A DNA stretch of 64,000 nt, from NCBI GenBank assembly GCA_027493525.1, contig JAOSKN010000003.1:1860001-1924000 (forward strand). The letters are read 5' to 3'. A program made the translations under genes and the position numbers. Positions 43,175 through 52,532 of the stretch are shown piece after piece. A model generated the notes under the pieces. The model was not told the origin of the DNA, searched no databases, and saw only the letters and a list, made by a program, of their open reading frames with translations. The stretch comes from Planctomycetota bacterium (GTDB taxonomy: Bacteria > Planctomycetota > SZUA-567 > H5-PLA8). How positions within the stretch are numbered: position 1 is the stretch's first letter; each line of letters begins with the position of its first letter.

Positions 43175-44344
43175 TCAACCTCGGTGCGCGAGGGCGATCG
43201 TCACCACCAGCGCCAGCAGGTTGTTGACGAAGTGCAGCACGATCGGCGCCAGCAGACGCCCGGTGCGTTCGTAGAGCCATGTCAACGCCAACGCCATCAC
43301 GAAAAGGGCGGCAAAGTTCGACCAGACGAAATGGATTCCCGCGAAGGCGAAGGCCGCGACGAGCGCACCCGGCAACGGCCCCAGGTAGCGCCGCGCGACG
43401 TTGTAGAGCAGCCCGCGGAAGAGCAGTTCTTCGAAGACTGCCGCGCCGAGCGAGGCGGCGAGGACGAGCAGGCCCACGGTGAGCCAGGAACCGGAAGCGC
43501 TCGTCTCGTCGCGAAGAATGTCGAGGACGGGGTTCTCGTCGGGCGTCATGCCGAAGCGTTTGAAAAACGCCTGGCTCGCCGCGTTGATCGCCAGCAGCAG
43601 CCAGCTCAGCAGGAAGTACGCCGCCAGGCCAAGCCGCACGTCGGCGGCGGGATTGGACGGCGGCGCGACGGTCCGGTTGCTCCAGAAGGGCCAGATGCCG
43701 GCGGCGGCGCGCTCGGGATCGCGTTCGCGCACGGCCCAGACCAGGCCGGCCAGGGCCACGGCGTAGCCGAGAAACTGCGCGGCGAGGCTGGCCACGAGCC
43801 CCGCGCCGCCGACGGGCATCCAGCCGCCGGGCACGGCCTCCCACCAGGCCGCGGGGGTGCAGCGCGCCAGCGCGTGCAAGAACAGGATCCGCGCGGTGAA
43901 GACGAGCAGGACCACGGCGCCCAGGTCGAGCGCGGAAACGCGCGGCTGCGCGCGATCCGCGAAACGGCCCAGCGCCAGGCGCGCGCGGAGGTCCGGCGCG
44001 AGGAGCCAGCCCGAGAACCCGGCCCAGGCGGCGAGCATCCCCAGCACGTTCAAGGCGGCGAAGGCGGCGAGGATCAGCGCGTGCGGCGCGCCGGCGGACA
44101 GGTCGTTCAGCAGGCGCTCGACGTCGATTTCCTGCTCCACCGCCGCGGGCGCGGGCGGAGGCTCGACGAGCGGCGGCGGCGCATCCGAGGCCGGCACGGA
44201 GAGCACCAGCGCGAGCTGAAAGAGCAGGAACCCGGCTCCAAGGAGGAGCAGCGCGCGCTTGCGCCCCTGGAATGGGTGCGGCGGCGGCATGGGCGGCTCG
44301 CCGGCATCCGGCGGGGGCGCTTCGGCCTCGTGGGGTTCGGGCAC
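43175..44344 (-). CDS. CPBP-family intramembrane metalloprotease
   Basis: A 389-residue polytopic membrane protein. Seen: the CPBP motifs EELLFRG, FAGIHFVWS and HFVNNLLA, which supply the Glu/His residues of the ABI/Rce1-like active site. Eight or so transmembrane segments occur, with a proline-rich cytoplasmic N-terminus. GTG 44344 is the start, with GGAG six bases upstream. It lies between nrdJ and the PEP-utilising gene, divergent from the latter. Substrate unknown; relatives process prenylated or bacteriocin-related peptides. Confidence 0.88.
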   Translation of the reverse strand: MPEPHEAEAPPPDAGEPPMPPPHPFQGRKRALLLLGAGFLLFQLALVLSVPASDAPPPLVEPPPAPAAVEQEIDVERLLNDLSAGAPHALILAAFAALNVLGMLAAWAGFSGWLLAPDLRARLALGRFADRAQPRVSALDLGAVVLLVFTARILFLHALARCTPAAWWEAVPGGWMPVGGAGLVASLAAQFLGYAVALAGLVWAVRERDPERAAAGIWPFWSNRTVAPPSNPAADVRLGLAAYFLLSWLLLAINAASQAFFKRFGMTPDENPVLDILRDETSASGSWLTVGLLVLAASLGAAVFEELLFRGLLYNVARRYLGPLPGALVAAFAFAGIHFVWSNFAALFVMALALTWLYERTGRLLAPIVLHFVNNLLALVVTIALAHRG

Positions 44345-44430
44345 CTTCTTCTCCGGGCGGGCAAACGCAGTGCAAGCGATTATAGTCCCCTCGCGCGCGG
44401 CGGATAGGCTTGGGAAGGCTTGGGGCGAGC

Positions 44431-47033
44431 TTGGACGCGAATACTCCCTTTATTCAGTTAAGCGACGCGCGGGCGCGGGAGCGGGCGCGCGCGGGCGGGA
44501 AGGCGGCCGAACTGGCGCGGCTGGAGGCGCTGGGGCTCCCCACCCCGCCCGGCGCGGTGCTCCCGGCGGGCGCGTCGCGGCCCGGCGAGGCGGCGTGCGC
44601 GCGGCTGGCGGCGGACCTGGCGCCGGACGGCGCGGCGCTGGCGGTGCGTTCGTCGGTGGCGTGCGAGGACGGCGCCGACGCGAGCTTCGCGGGGCAGTTC
44701 GCGAGCGTGCTCGGCGTACGCGGCGGACGCGCGCTGCACGAGGCGCTCGCCACGGTCCGCGCTTCGTACGCCGCGGCGCGGATCGAGGCGTATGAGGAAG
44801 CGCTGGCTGCGAATCGCGACTCGAGGTCCGCGACCTTTGTTGAGGGCGCCACGCTCGATTCAGGCGGCAACGCTTCGGCACGGGGCGGTTGCGCCGACCC
44901 GTGGCACGGACCCGCACCCCCGCTCCTTTCCCAGGGGGAGAAGGGGGCGAGCGGGACGGGCCGGTGCTGATCCAGCGCCAGATCGAGGCGCGCTGGGCGG
45001 GCGTCTGCTTCACGGCGGATCCCAAGAGCGGGATCGAACAGCTCGGCGTGGTCGAAGCCGTGCGCGGGCTGGGCGAGCGGCTGGTCGCGGGGCGGACCGA
45101 GCCGGCGTACGCGCGCTTCGACCGGCGGGCGGGGCGCTTCCTGGAACTGCGCGCGCCAGCCGGCGAAGAGCCCGAGGCTTTCGAGCGGCTCGCGCGGGAG
45201 GTCCTCGCGCTGGGCGAGCGCGTCCGCGCGGCCTTCGGCGGCGAGCCGGTGGACCTCGAGTGGGCGCACGACGGCGCGGCGCTGTGGCTTCTCCAGGCGC
45301 GCCCGGTCACGACGCCGACGTTTCCGCTCCCCGAGCGCAGGCCGCTGGCGCACCCGGAACTCTGGTTCCACGGGAACTTCGTCGAGACGATGCCCGGGCC
45401 GGTTCCGGCGATGGCCTGGGACGCGCTGGACCTGATGCTCCCGGTCACGCTGCTCCCGCTGGGCGCTGGCCCGCTGTTCAAGAGGCTGGAGGCGGGTTTC
45501 GTTGAGGTGCTCGCCGGGCGCGTCTGCTGGAATCTCGCGCTGGCGCAGCACCTGGGGCTCTACAACCGGAACTTCGTCGAGTCGATGCGGATGATCGACG
45601 ACCGGATGATGCGCGCGGTCGAAGGGCTGATGCGGAGCGGGCAGATCGTGCCGGCGGGCGAGCTGCCGGCGGCGCACAAAGGCGTGCTGCTGCTCTCGAT
45701 CTTGAAGGTGCAGGGCTTCGTGGCGCGGCACAGCCTGCGCGCGCTCTGGCAGGGCGAGCGCGCCTTGAAGGACTTCGAGCAGGCGGGGCGGGATCTGGTC
45801 GCGGCGAGCGGAAGCGAACCGGCGGAGGAGCTCGACCCGCAAGAGGCGTGGCGGCGGATGCGCGCGCTGCGCGCGGCCTTCCTGCCGATCATGGGGCGGC
45901 AGGTGGGGGTCTTCTACGCGCTCTTCGTGCCGGTGCTGTGGAGCCAGTTGGCGGCGCGCTGGTCGGGGCGGGCGTACGTGGAGGTCGCGGGGCGGCTGGG
46001 CGAGGATCCCAGCGGCACGGCGCGGATGGAACGGGCGCTGCGCGAGCTGGGCCGCGGCCTGCGCGCCGACGGGCACGCCGCGCCGCCGAACCTCGGCGAC
46101 CTCCCGCCGGAGCGGCGCGCGGCCTTCGAGGCGTTCCTGGCCGAGTTCGGGCACCGCGGGCCGGGCGAGCAGGTCCTCTCCAACCCGCGCCTGCGCGAGC
46201 GCCCCGACCTGGCGTTGGAGCTGGCGTGGCACTCGGGCGGAGCGCCGGAACCCGCGGCGGCCGATCCGGCTCACGCGGCGGAGGCCCTGATCGAGGAGCT
46301 TGCGCGGAAGGGACTCGGGGGAGGCCTGCGCGCGGCGTTGCTGCGCTGGCTGCTCCCGCGCGCGCGCAAGCTCGCCCGCACGCGCGAAGACGGCAAGCAC
46401 TACGGCTGGATGCCGTTCCTGGAGCGGCTGCGCCGGCTGGCCCTGCGGCACGGCGAGGGGCTCGCCGCGCGCGGGCTGCTCGAACGGCGCGAGGACGTCT
46501 TCCTGCTGCGGATGCGCGAACTCGACGCGCTGGCCGACGGGAAGACGGACGGCTCGGAACTCCGCGCGCTGGCCGCGCGGCGCGCGCGGGAGCAGGCGCG
46601 CTGGCGGCGGCTGGAATTCCCCGAGGTCCTGCGCAGCGACGGCGGTACGGTGGCGTTCCTCGGCGCGGACGACGGCGACGGCATGGCCGGGGTGGCGATT
46701 TCGGCGGGAGTCTTCGAAGGCCCAGCCCGGGTGGCGCGTACCTTTGAAGAGGCCCGCGCGCTCCAGGCCGGCGAGGTGCTGGTGGCGGTCGCGCTCGATC
46801 CGGGCTGGACGCCGCTCTTCTCGCGGGCCGGGGCGCTGGTGATGGAGGTCGGCGGCGTGCTCTGCCACGCGGCGGTGGTCGCGCGCGAACTGAAACTGCC
46901 GGCGGTCGCGGGGCTTCACGGAGCGTCCCGGCGCATCCGGACCGGGCAGCGCGTGCGGGTGGACGGGAGGTTGGGCCGGGTCGCGATCCTGGACGGCGAG
47001 GGTCCGCGTGTGCAAGCCGCCGACAGCGCGTGA
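44431..47033 (+). pseudogene. PEP-utilising/rifampicin-phosphotransferase-like gene, interrupted
   Basis: Frame 1 (TTG 44431 or upstream) gives the ATP-grasp N-terminus: GGKAAELARLEALGLPTPPG and AVRSSVACEDGADASFAGQF, up to YEEALAANRD near 44820. After about 135 bp of unrelated palindrome-rich DNA, another frame continues GPVLIQRQIEARWAGVCFTADP, a RIF/central region (LWFHGNFVETMPGPVPAM) and a C-terminal phosphohistidine domain (GGVLCHAAVVARELKLPAV) to 47033. The order ATP-grasp, middle, His matches rifampicin phosphotransferases and lacks the PEP synthase barrel. The insert contains the REP-like palindrome 44871-44909 and is not a multiple of three, so the gene is probably inactive unless the assembly is wrong. 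Confidence 0.75.
44820..44957. repeat. Palindrome-rich insertion inside the PEP-utilising gene
   Basis: About 135 bp with no counterpart in the protein family. It holds the REP-like palindrome 44871-44909 (copy B of 37876-37915) and a second imperfect hairpin, CCCGCTCC...GGGGGCGAGCGGG, at about 44918-44955. Boundaries are set only by loss of protein similarity. Confidence 0.65.
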
Positions 47034-47226
47034 TCATGCCTTGTACAGGCGCGTTGAGTCTGAATCGCGGCGCCGAATGTTTTCTCGGGCAACTGCTGCA
47101 AGACTTCGAGGCCGCGCGGGTTAGACTGGCGCGCGGGCGCGGGTGCAGCGCGAATTTCTTGCACCATTGGCGCGCCAATTTCGTTGGAGCTTGCAGGGAT
47201 CGAAGACCATGCCGGAGGCACATAGC

Positions 47227-48975
47227 GTGACGCGAGCGCGAGTTCATCTCTTGACGGCCTGGACGCTGGCGCTGGGCCTGGCGGCGGCGGGCGAGGACGC
47301 GGTCTATTGCCCGGTGGCCAAGCCCGATCCGGCGCCCGAGGTGCTGAAGCTCACCTTCGGCGGCCCGGAGGTGAAGTTCTCCGAGCAGCAGCAGGAGTTG
47401 CGCGCGCTGGCCAACTCGCCGCACGACCCCAAGGTGGAACGCGCGCTGCGCTGGATGATCCACCAGGTCGACCTGCCCTTCGAACTGCGGGACGAGGCGC
47501 TGATGACGCTGGGGAACTGGCGCATGGCGTGGATGGTGGAGGACGTGGCGGGGATGATGGAAGAACCCCGGCAGCCCGAGAAGTGGCGCGCGAACATGAC
47601 GCGGCACCTCGCGATGTTCCACATGACCTACCTGGACGACGATTCCTACAAGGCGCTGGAGAAGGCCGCGGCCTCGAACGACCTGCCGGTCCGGATCAAG
47701 GCGCTCGAGAACGTCGCGTTCGTGTGCAGCGAGTACCGCTTCGAGCGGACCAACCCCGAGCGCTACCAGAAGGTGCTCTCCCTGGTGGGTCTGGCGCTGG
47801 AGCACGCGGACGAAGGCGTGGTGACGGCCGGCTGCAAGGCGGCGGGTACGGCCGAACTGGCGCCCAAGGCGGCGGACCTGGAGAAGCTGGCCGCCGACGA
47901 GAAGCGCGGCGCGCCGCTGCGCATCGAGGCGCTGCTGGCGCTGCGCCCGCTGGCGCGCGTGGAGAGCCTGCCGGCGGTGGAGGCATGCGCCAAGGCCGCC
48001 GACGAGACGCTCAAGCAGGCCGCCGAGGACCTGCGTTCCTACGTCTTCCTCGCGCAGCTCTCCTCGAACGACAAGGCGCTCCAGGCGCAGGCCTATGCGG
48101 ATCTGGCCGGGCTGGGCGCGAAGGCCCGCAACGCGCTGCTCCGCGGCATGCGCTTCCCCGAGCACGCCGGATACCCGTACGTGCGATCGCTGCTGGCCAA
48201 GGTGATGATCGCCGAACAGGGCATGGCGCTGCTGGACCGCGCCGACTTCTGGAACCTCGGCGGGGACCGCAAGAAGCCCGGCACCGGCAATCCCAAGGTC
48301 CAGGTCCAGCAGGACAAGCGCCTGATCGCGATCGAGGGCGAATGCGTGCTTGAGGCCGGCCCGCTGGAGTACGCCGTCGTGTGCAAGGGCGAGAACGCGA
48401 AACTCCACGAGACCGTGCTGGGCCTCAACACCGACCCCATGCAGGTCACCTACGCGCTGCTGGCCTGCAACTACACCTACGCGGGCGAACTGGGCGAGGC
48501 CGGAAAAGTGAACCTGCCCAAAGGCGCCGGCGTGATGCTCTCGGTGGAATACGAATGGACCGAAGTCGCCCCGCAGGGCGAGAAGACGCAGTGGGTCCGC
48601 GTGCCGCTGGAGACGATGATCTGGAACAGCCACACGCTGGCCCCGATGCGCCGCGTGCCCTGGGTCTTCACCGGCTCGAAGATGGTCAAGGACCCCAACA
48701 CCGGCAAGGACGTGCTGATGGTGGTGCTGGAACGCTCCATCGTGGCGATCATGCCCGACGAGAACGCGCTGCTGAACAACATCCTCGACGAGGCCGAGCG
48801 GGCGAACGTGGGGCAGGAGCGCGCCGGGGCGTTCTACGAGGTCAACCGCGCGATCGTCCCCAAGAAGGGCGCCTTCTGCCGGCTGATCTTCGAACCGTGG
48901 TCCGGCGAGAAACTCAAGCCCGAAGACCTGAAGGACACCGCCGAGGCCCCGGAGCAGGCGCCGGAACGGCCGTGA
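47227..48975 (+). CDS. Exported HEAT-like/YdjY-domain protein
   Basis: About 582 residues. A signal peptide (RVHLLTAWTLALGLAAAGED) follows GTG 47227, which has GGAGG eight bases upstream; in-frame ATG 47209 is an alternative. The middle (about 80-330) has helical HEAT-like repeats (RIKALENVAFVCSEYRFERT, LRIEALLALRPLARVESLPA). Residues about 365-480 match the YdjY-type domain (AIEGECVLEAGPLEYAVVCKG, VTYALLACNYTYAG). The next gene starts in its stop codon (GTGA), so they are co-expressed. Function unknown; a periplasmic adaptor role is guesswork. Confidence 0.78.
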   Translation: MTRARVHLLTAWTLALGLAAAGEDAVYCPVAKPDPAPEVLKLTFGGPEVKFSEQQQELRALANSPHDPKVERALRWMIHQVDLPFELRDEALMTLGNWRMAWMVEDVAGMMEEPRQPEKWRANMTRHLAMFHMTYLDDDSYKALEKAAASNDLPVRIKALENVAFVCSEYRFERTNPERYQKVLSLVGLALEHADEGVVTAGCKAAGTAELAPKAADLEKLAADEKRGAPLRIEALLALRPLARVESLPAVEACAKAADETLKQAAEDLRSYVFLAQLSSNDKALQAQAYADLAGLGAKARNALLRGMRFPEHAGYPYVRSLLAKVMIAEQGMALLDRADFWNLGGDRKKPGTGNPKVQVQQDKRLIAIEGECVLEAGPLEYAVVCKGENAKLHETVLGLNTDPMQVTYALLACNYTYAGELGEAGKVNLPKGAGVMLSVEYEWTEVAPQGEKTQWVRVPLETMIWNSHTLAPMRRVPWVFTGSKMVKDPNTGKDVLMVVLERSIVAIMPDENALLNNILDEAERANVGQERAGAFYEVNRAIVPKKGAFCRLIFEPWSGEKLKPEDLKDTAEAPEQAPERP

Positions 48976-49895
48976 CGCCCGACGCCGCGGAGCCTCCGTC
49001 CGGCGCGGGCGCGGTCCTGCGCGCGGCGTGGCGCGCGCTGCCGGCGGCATGCGCCGAGGCGCTCGCGGCGCCGGCGGCGTGGCTGGGCGCCGGCGCGAGC
49101 GCGCTCCTGGCCGCCGCGCTCACGCTGGCTCTTGGCGCCGTTCTGAAGCCTCCGCCGGCCTGGCCCGCCCCGCCGCAGGCCGCCATCGCCGCCTCGCACG
49201 TGCTGGCCCTGGCCCTGCTCTGCGCCGCTTTCGTCCTGCTGCCGCGCGAGCCGCGCGCCTGGGGCGGACTTCGCGCCGCGCTGCGGTTCGCGTGCTGGTC
49301 GGCGGGGGCGTGGCTGGGCTTCGGGCTGGCCTCGATTTCGACGCCCTGGGCCGTCGTGTTCAGCCTGGCGGCGCTGGTCGGGGCCTACGGTCTCGGACTG
49401 CTCGGCGCGGCAGCGCTGCTGGAGCGGCTCTGCGCGCCGTACGTCCAGCCGGTGCGGATCGCCCTCGCGCTTTTCCTGGCGCTGTCGCTTTCGAGCCTGC
49501 TCTGGACGCGCGCCCCGCTGGTGGACTTGTACAACGCCGAGCGCGCGCAGGGCCGGACCGGCGCCTGCGCGGTGCTCGCGCTGGGGCCGGTCTCGTGCGT
49601 CTCCGGCGTCTGGGCGCGCGCGCCCGGCGGCTTCGACCTCCTGCGCTCCGAAGTCACCTACCGGCAGTGGGTGGTCGGGATGTACGACCTGCTCCCCTAC
49701 CCCGAACTCTGGCCGCGCCGCTACGAAGCCAGCGTGCCCGTGAAGCTCTCGGTCCCGGGCGAAGCGCCCGCGTCGTACGAGACCCGCCGTCTGATCGACC
49801 CCGGCCTGGTCCTGGCCTTCGGGCCGTGGGGGCTGGCGCTGGTGGTGCTGAGCGACGTGCTGGGGGCGGGGAGAAACGTGAAACGTGAAACGTGA
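48972..49895 (+). CDS. Polytopic membrane protein, function unknown
   Basis: A 307-residue, very GC-rich protein with about six hydrophobic segments (WLGAGASALLAAALTLALGAV, LALALLCAAFVLLP, ALVGAYGLGLLGAAALL, LVLAFGPWGLALVVLSDVLGAG). A soluble loop lies near residues 190-270 (TYRQWVVGMYDLLPYPELWP). The start is GTG 48972, overlapping the stop of the HEAT/YdjY gene. Its own C-terminus, NVKRET, and its TGA come from the heptamer repeat at 49873, so the true end may have been lost or extended by repeat expansion. No family was recognised. Confidence 0.72.
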   Translation: MTPDAAEPPSGAGAVLRAAWRALPAACAEALAAPAAWLGAGASALLAAALTLALGAVLKPPPAWPAPPQAAIAASHVLALALLCAAFVLLPREPRAWGGLRAALRFACWSAGAWLGFGLASISTPWAVVFSLAALVGAYGLGLLGAAALLERLCAPYVQPVRIALALFLALSLSSLLWTRAPLVDLYNAERAQGRTGACAVLALGPVSCVSGVWARAPGGFDLLRSEVTYRQWVVGMYDLLPYPELWPRRYEASVPVKLSVPGEAPASYETRRLIDPGLVLAFGPWGLALVVLSDVLGAGRNVKRET

Positions 49896-50004
49896 AACGT
49901 GAAACGTGAAACGTGAAACGTGAAACGTGAAACGTGAAACGTGAGCATACTCCGCGATCTCCGACTCGAATGCCGTTTTCGCGTTTCACGTTTCACGCTT
50001 CACG
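49873..50004. repeat. Inverted heptamer arrays (GAAACGT)10 and (TTTCACG)4
   Basis: Ten exact GAAACGT units (49873-49942), a 34-bp spacer, then TTTCGCG, TTTCACG, TTTCACG and CTTCACG (49977-50004), which is the reverse complement of the first array. The pair can form a long hairpin. It supplies the stop codon of the upstream membrane protein and ends 15 bp before the HAD gene. Confidence 0.96.
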
Positions 50005-50019
50005 CCGTACGCTCATCCC

Positions 50020-50667
50020 ATGCGCTACCCCACCGTGCTCTTCGACCTCGACGGGACGCTGCTCGATTCCGTCGGCGGGATCGCCTCCGCGGTGAACCTC
50101 GCACGCGAGTCGTTCGGGCTGCGCGCGCTGCCGCTGGACCTCGTGCGAACCTTCGTCGGGGACGGCGTGGACCGGCTGATTGAACGGAGCTTCGAGGACG
50201 CGGGGCTCTGCGCGGAGGCGCGCGCGCGGTACCTCTCCTTCTATTCGCAAGGCATGTACGACGGCACGCGGGTCTACCCCGGGGTCGCCGAGGCGCTGGC
50301 CGAACTGGAGGCGGCGGGCTGCCGGATGGGCGTCGTGACGAACAAGCCGGGCGGCTCGGCGCGGAAGCTGCTCGAACATTTCGGCCTGGCGCGCTTTCTG
50401 GGCGCGATCCTCGGCGGGGACAACCCGCACGGGTTGAAGCCGAACCCCGCGCCGCTGCTCGCCGCCGTGCGCGAGCTGAACGGCGAGCCGGCGCGGGCGC
50501 TGATGGTCGGCGACGGGCCGGCCGACGTGGCCGGCGCGCGCGGCGCCGGCCTGGCCGTGTGCATCGTCAGCTATGGGATCGGCGACCCGGCCGAGTTGCG
50601 CGCGCTGAATCCCGACCACGAAGTCGCGTCCTTCGCCGACGTGCCGGCTATCGCGCGCGGGGCGTGA
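50020..50667 (+). CDS. gph: HAD-family phosphatase, phosphoglycolate phosphatase type
   Basis: A 215-residue HAD subfamily IA hydrolase. Seen: FDLDGTLLDS (nucleophile Asp and general acid), VTNKPG (motif II Thr), GLKPNPAP with the motif III Lys, and MVGDGPADV (motif IV Asp). The helical cap between residues 15 and 90 fits phosphoglycolate or pyrophosphate phosphatases. Cytoplasmic. It begins just after the inverted heptamer array and converges with the PhyH genes. Confidence 0.87.
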   Translation: MRYPTVLFDLDGTLLDSVGGIASAVNLARESFGLRALPLDLVRTFVGDGVDRLIERSFEDAGLCAEARARYLSFYSQGMYDGTRVYPGVAEALAELEAAGCRMGVVTNKPGGSARKLLEHFGLARFLGAILGGDNPHGLKPNPAPLLAAVRELNGEPARALMVGDGPADVAGARGAGLAVCIVSYGIGDPAELRALNPDHEVASFADVPAIARGA

Positions 50668-50715
50668 TGCGCCGCGGACCACGCGGAACATATACAACCG
50701 CAGGCCGCGCGCGCT

Positions 50716-51504
50716 TCAGGCGCGGTAAATCACCGGATTGGCTGTCGGATCGTCGAGGTTCGAGATGAAGTAGTCCTTCGCGCCGGCGACGGGCCTGGAC
50801 TTTTCGGTGCGCAGGTGGACGGCGAAGCTGCGCCGCGGGCCCGCGGACACGTTCGGGCCGCTGCCGTGGAAAGTGTAGCGGTGGTGGAAGCTCACCCCGC
50901 CGGGCGGCAGGACGCCTTCGACTTCGCTCCAGGACGCGCCGTTCGGCAGGGCGATCTTCCCGCGCAGTTCGTCGAGCCGGCCCTGGAAGAAGTCGCCGCC
51001 TTCGACCTCGCCCCACTCGTGGCTGCGCGGGACGAAGCGGATCGGCCCGGCTTCCGGCGTCACGTCGCTCACCGCGATCCAGGCCGTGAAGACCTCGCCT
51101 TCCCAATAGCGCCAGTACTGGCGGTCCTGGTGCCAGCCGACGCCGCCGGCCGTCGCGCCGCCGGGGGGCTTGTAGAGCATCTGCACGGCCCAGACCTGGA
51201 TCGTCTCCGCGCCGGTGATCTCGGCCGCCGCGCGCCCCAGCGCCGGGTGCGAGATCAGTTCGTGGATCGTCCGGTCGCACAGATGCGGCATGTCGATCTT
51301 GCGGATCTTCCGCGGGTCGTCGCCCGGTTTCCACAAGCGGCTCTTCGGAGGCACGCCGGTCTCGTATTCGCAGGCGATCACGGCGTCCATGCGCGGCACG
51401 ACCCGTTCGATCAGCTCGCGCGGGAGCACCTGCGGGCGCAGGCAGAAGCCTTCCCGCGCGTAGGTCTCGGCGGGCGACTCGACGAGGGCGTCGGAGGCGG
51501 GCAT
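50716..51504 (-). CDS. PhyH-family Fe(II)/2-oxoglutarate dioxygenase
   Basis: A 262-residue phytanoyl-CoA dioxygenase-like enzyme. Seen: HxD iron ligands in GWHQDRQYW, the distal His in HRYTFHGSGPN, and the 2-oxoglutarate Arg in RRSFAVHLR. ATG 51504 starts two bases after the stop of the other PhyH gene, so the pair is an operon. Low sequence similarity between the two suggests different substrates. In related genomes such enzymes neighbour sugar oxidoreductases; the actual substrate is unknown. Confidence 0.87.
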   Translation of the reverse strand: MPASDALVESPAETYAREGFCLRPQVLPRELIERVVPRMDAVIACEYETGVPPKSRLWKPGDDPRKIRKIDMPHLCDRTIHELISHPALGRAAAEITGAETIQVWAVQMLYKPPGGATAGGVGWHQDRQYWRYWEGEVFTAWIAVSDVTPEAGPIRFVPRSHEWGEVEGGDFFQGRLDELRGKIALPNGASWSEVEGVLPPGGVSFHHRYTFHGSGPNVSAGPRRSFAVHLRTEKSRPVAGAKDYFISNLDDPTANPVIYRA

Positions 51505-51506
51505 GG

Positions 51507-52346
51507 CTACTCCTCCACGAACTTGGGGGCCGCGGCGGTGGCCGGCAGCGCCTGCTTGGGCCGGCGCCCGCGGACCTGCAGGCCCGGGCGGCCCAGCGAC
51601 TGCCCGTGGGTCTGCTCGTTCTCCGGATCGCGGTAACCGATGCGCACGAGCCGGCGGGTCTTGTCGGTCGTGTTGATGTGGCTGCCGTGGATCGTGAAAA
51701 GGTTGAAGACCACCACGTCGCCGCGCTGGGCCGGGACCGCGATCGTATCCTTCAGGTCGTACTTGTCGGTGGGCAGGTGCGGCGTGCAGGGGCCTTCGGG
51801 CGTGTTGGTGATGTGCTCGAGCGCGCCGGCCTTGTGGCTGCCGTCGAGGAAGCGGATCTCGCCATTGGCGTGGCAGGTGTCGTCGAGGTGGACGAGCACG
51901 TCCACGTACCGCCCGTCGCGGTGCTTGTAGAAGGCCCAGTCCTGGTGCATCGGGAACGGATGCCCAGTCTCCGGCGGCTTGGCGTGAAGCGTGCTGTGGT
52001 GGAGTTCGACGTTCGGGCCGAGCAGGTCGGCCATCGCGTCGCAGAGCTTCTCGTGGGTGACCGCGCGCAGCCAGGGCTCGCTGTAGAACTGAAGGTCGTG
52101 CATCGCGATCAGCTTGGACTTCTTCTCGGTCGCCTCGTCCATGTAGACCTTGCGCCAGGGCCCCGACCAGCCGGCGGCGTTCGTCGCAAAGTGGTCGATC
52201 AGGTACATCAGGTCGCGGTCCAGCGCATCCATCTCCTCGGGCGTGAAGACGCCGGGGATGCGCAGGTAGCCGTGCTCGTGGTAAAAGGCCACGTCCTCTT
52301 CGGTAAGGTAGCGCAGCGCCTGTTCGACGGCCTGAAGGGTGGGCAT
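51507..52346 (-). CDS. PhyH-family Fe(II)/2-oxoglutarate dioxygenase
   Basis: A 279-residue enzyme. The start ATG 52346 (MPTLQAVEQALRYLTEED) has GAGGAG eight bases upstream; the longer open frame crosses an intergenic region. Seen: iron ligands in MHQDWAFYKHRDG, distal His in TIHGSHINTT and the arginines of TRRLVRIGY. First gene of the two-gene PhyH operon downstream of an AraC regulator, with AraC-site-like direct repeats between them. Confidence 0.88.
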   Translation of the reverse strand: MPTLQAVEQALRYLTEEDVAFYHEHGYLRIPGVFTPEEMDALDRDLMYLIDHFATNAAGWSGPWRKVYMDEATEKKSKLIAMHDLQFYSEPWLRAVTHEKLCDAMADLLGPNVELHHSTLHAKPPETGHPFPMHQDWAFYKHRDGRYVDVLVHLDDTCHANGEIRFLDGSHKAGALEHITNTPEGPCTPHLPTDKYDLKDTIAVPAQRGDVVVFNLFTIHGSHINTTDKTRRLVRIGYRDPENEQTHGQSLGRPGLQVRGRRPKQALPATAAAPKFVEE

Positions 52347-52444
52347 CTCGGATCTCCTCGTCGGTTCGCGGTCGCCTGACCGCCCTTGCTTCGTTGGGTA
52401 TCCATACCCTGCGCGCGTGCAGGGAGCGATTGAGCGGGCTTGCC

Positions 52445-52532
52445 ATCGATGTTTAATAATCGGCCATAGATCACAACTCATTGAAAAACAATGGTTTATA
52501 GATACACAATCGATGTTTGATTTTCGGCCTTA
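52445..52532. promoter_or_regulatory. Two direct repeats, AraC-type operator candidate
   Basis: ATCGATGTTT-N6-TCGGCC occurs at 52445-52465 and 52509-52529 in the same orientation, 64 bp apart (about six helical turns), in an AT-rich gap. The second copy touches the AraC gene's stop codon, and the first lies about 100 bp upstream of the PhyH start. Same-side paired half sites are typical of AraC-family control. Confidence 0.6.

Noticed and set aside
45889..49050. A 1,053-codon open frame on the minus strand
   Set aside because: Antisense to the PEP-utilising and HEAT/YdjY genes, which carry clear family motifs; composition is Arg/Ala/Pro-rich shadow sequence.
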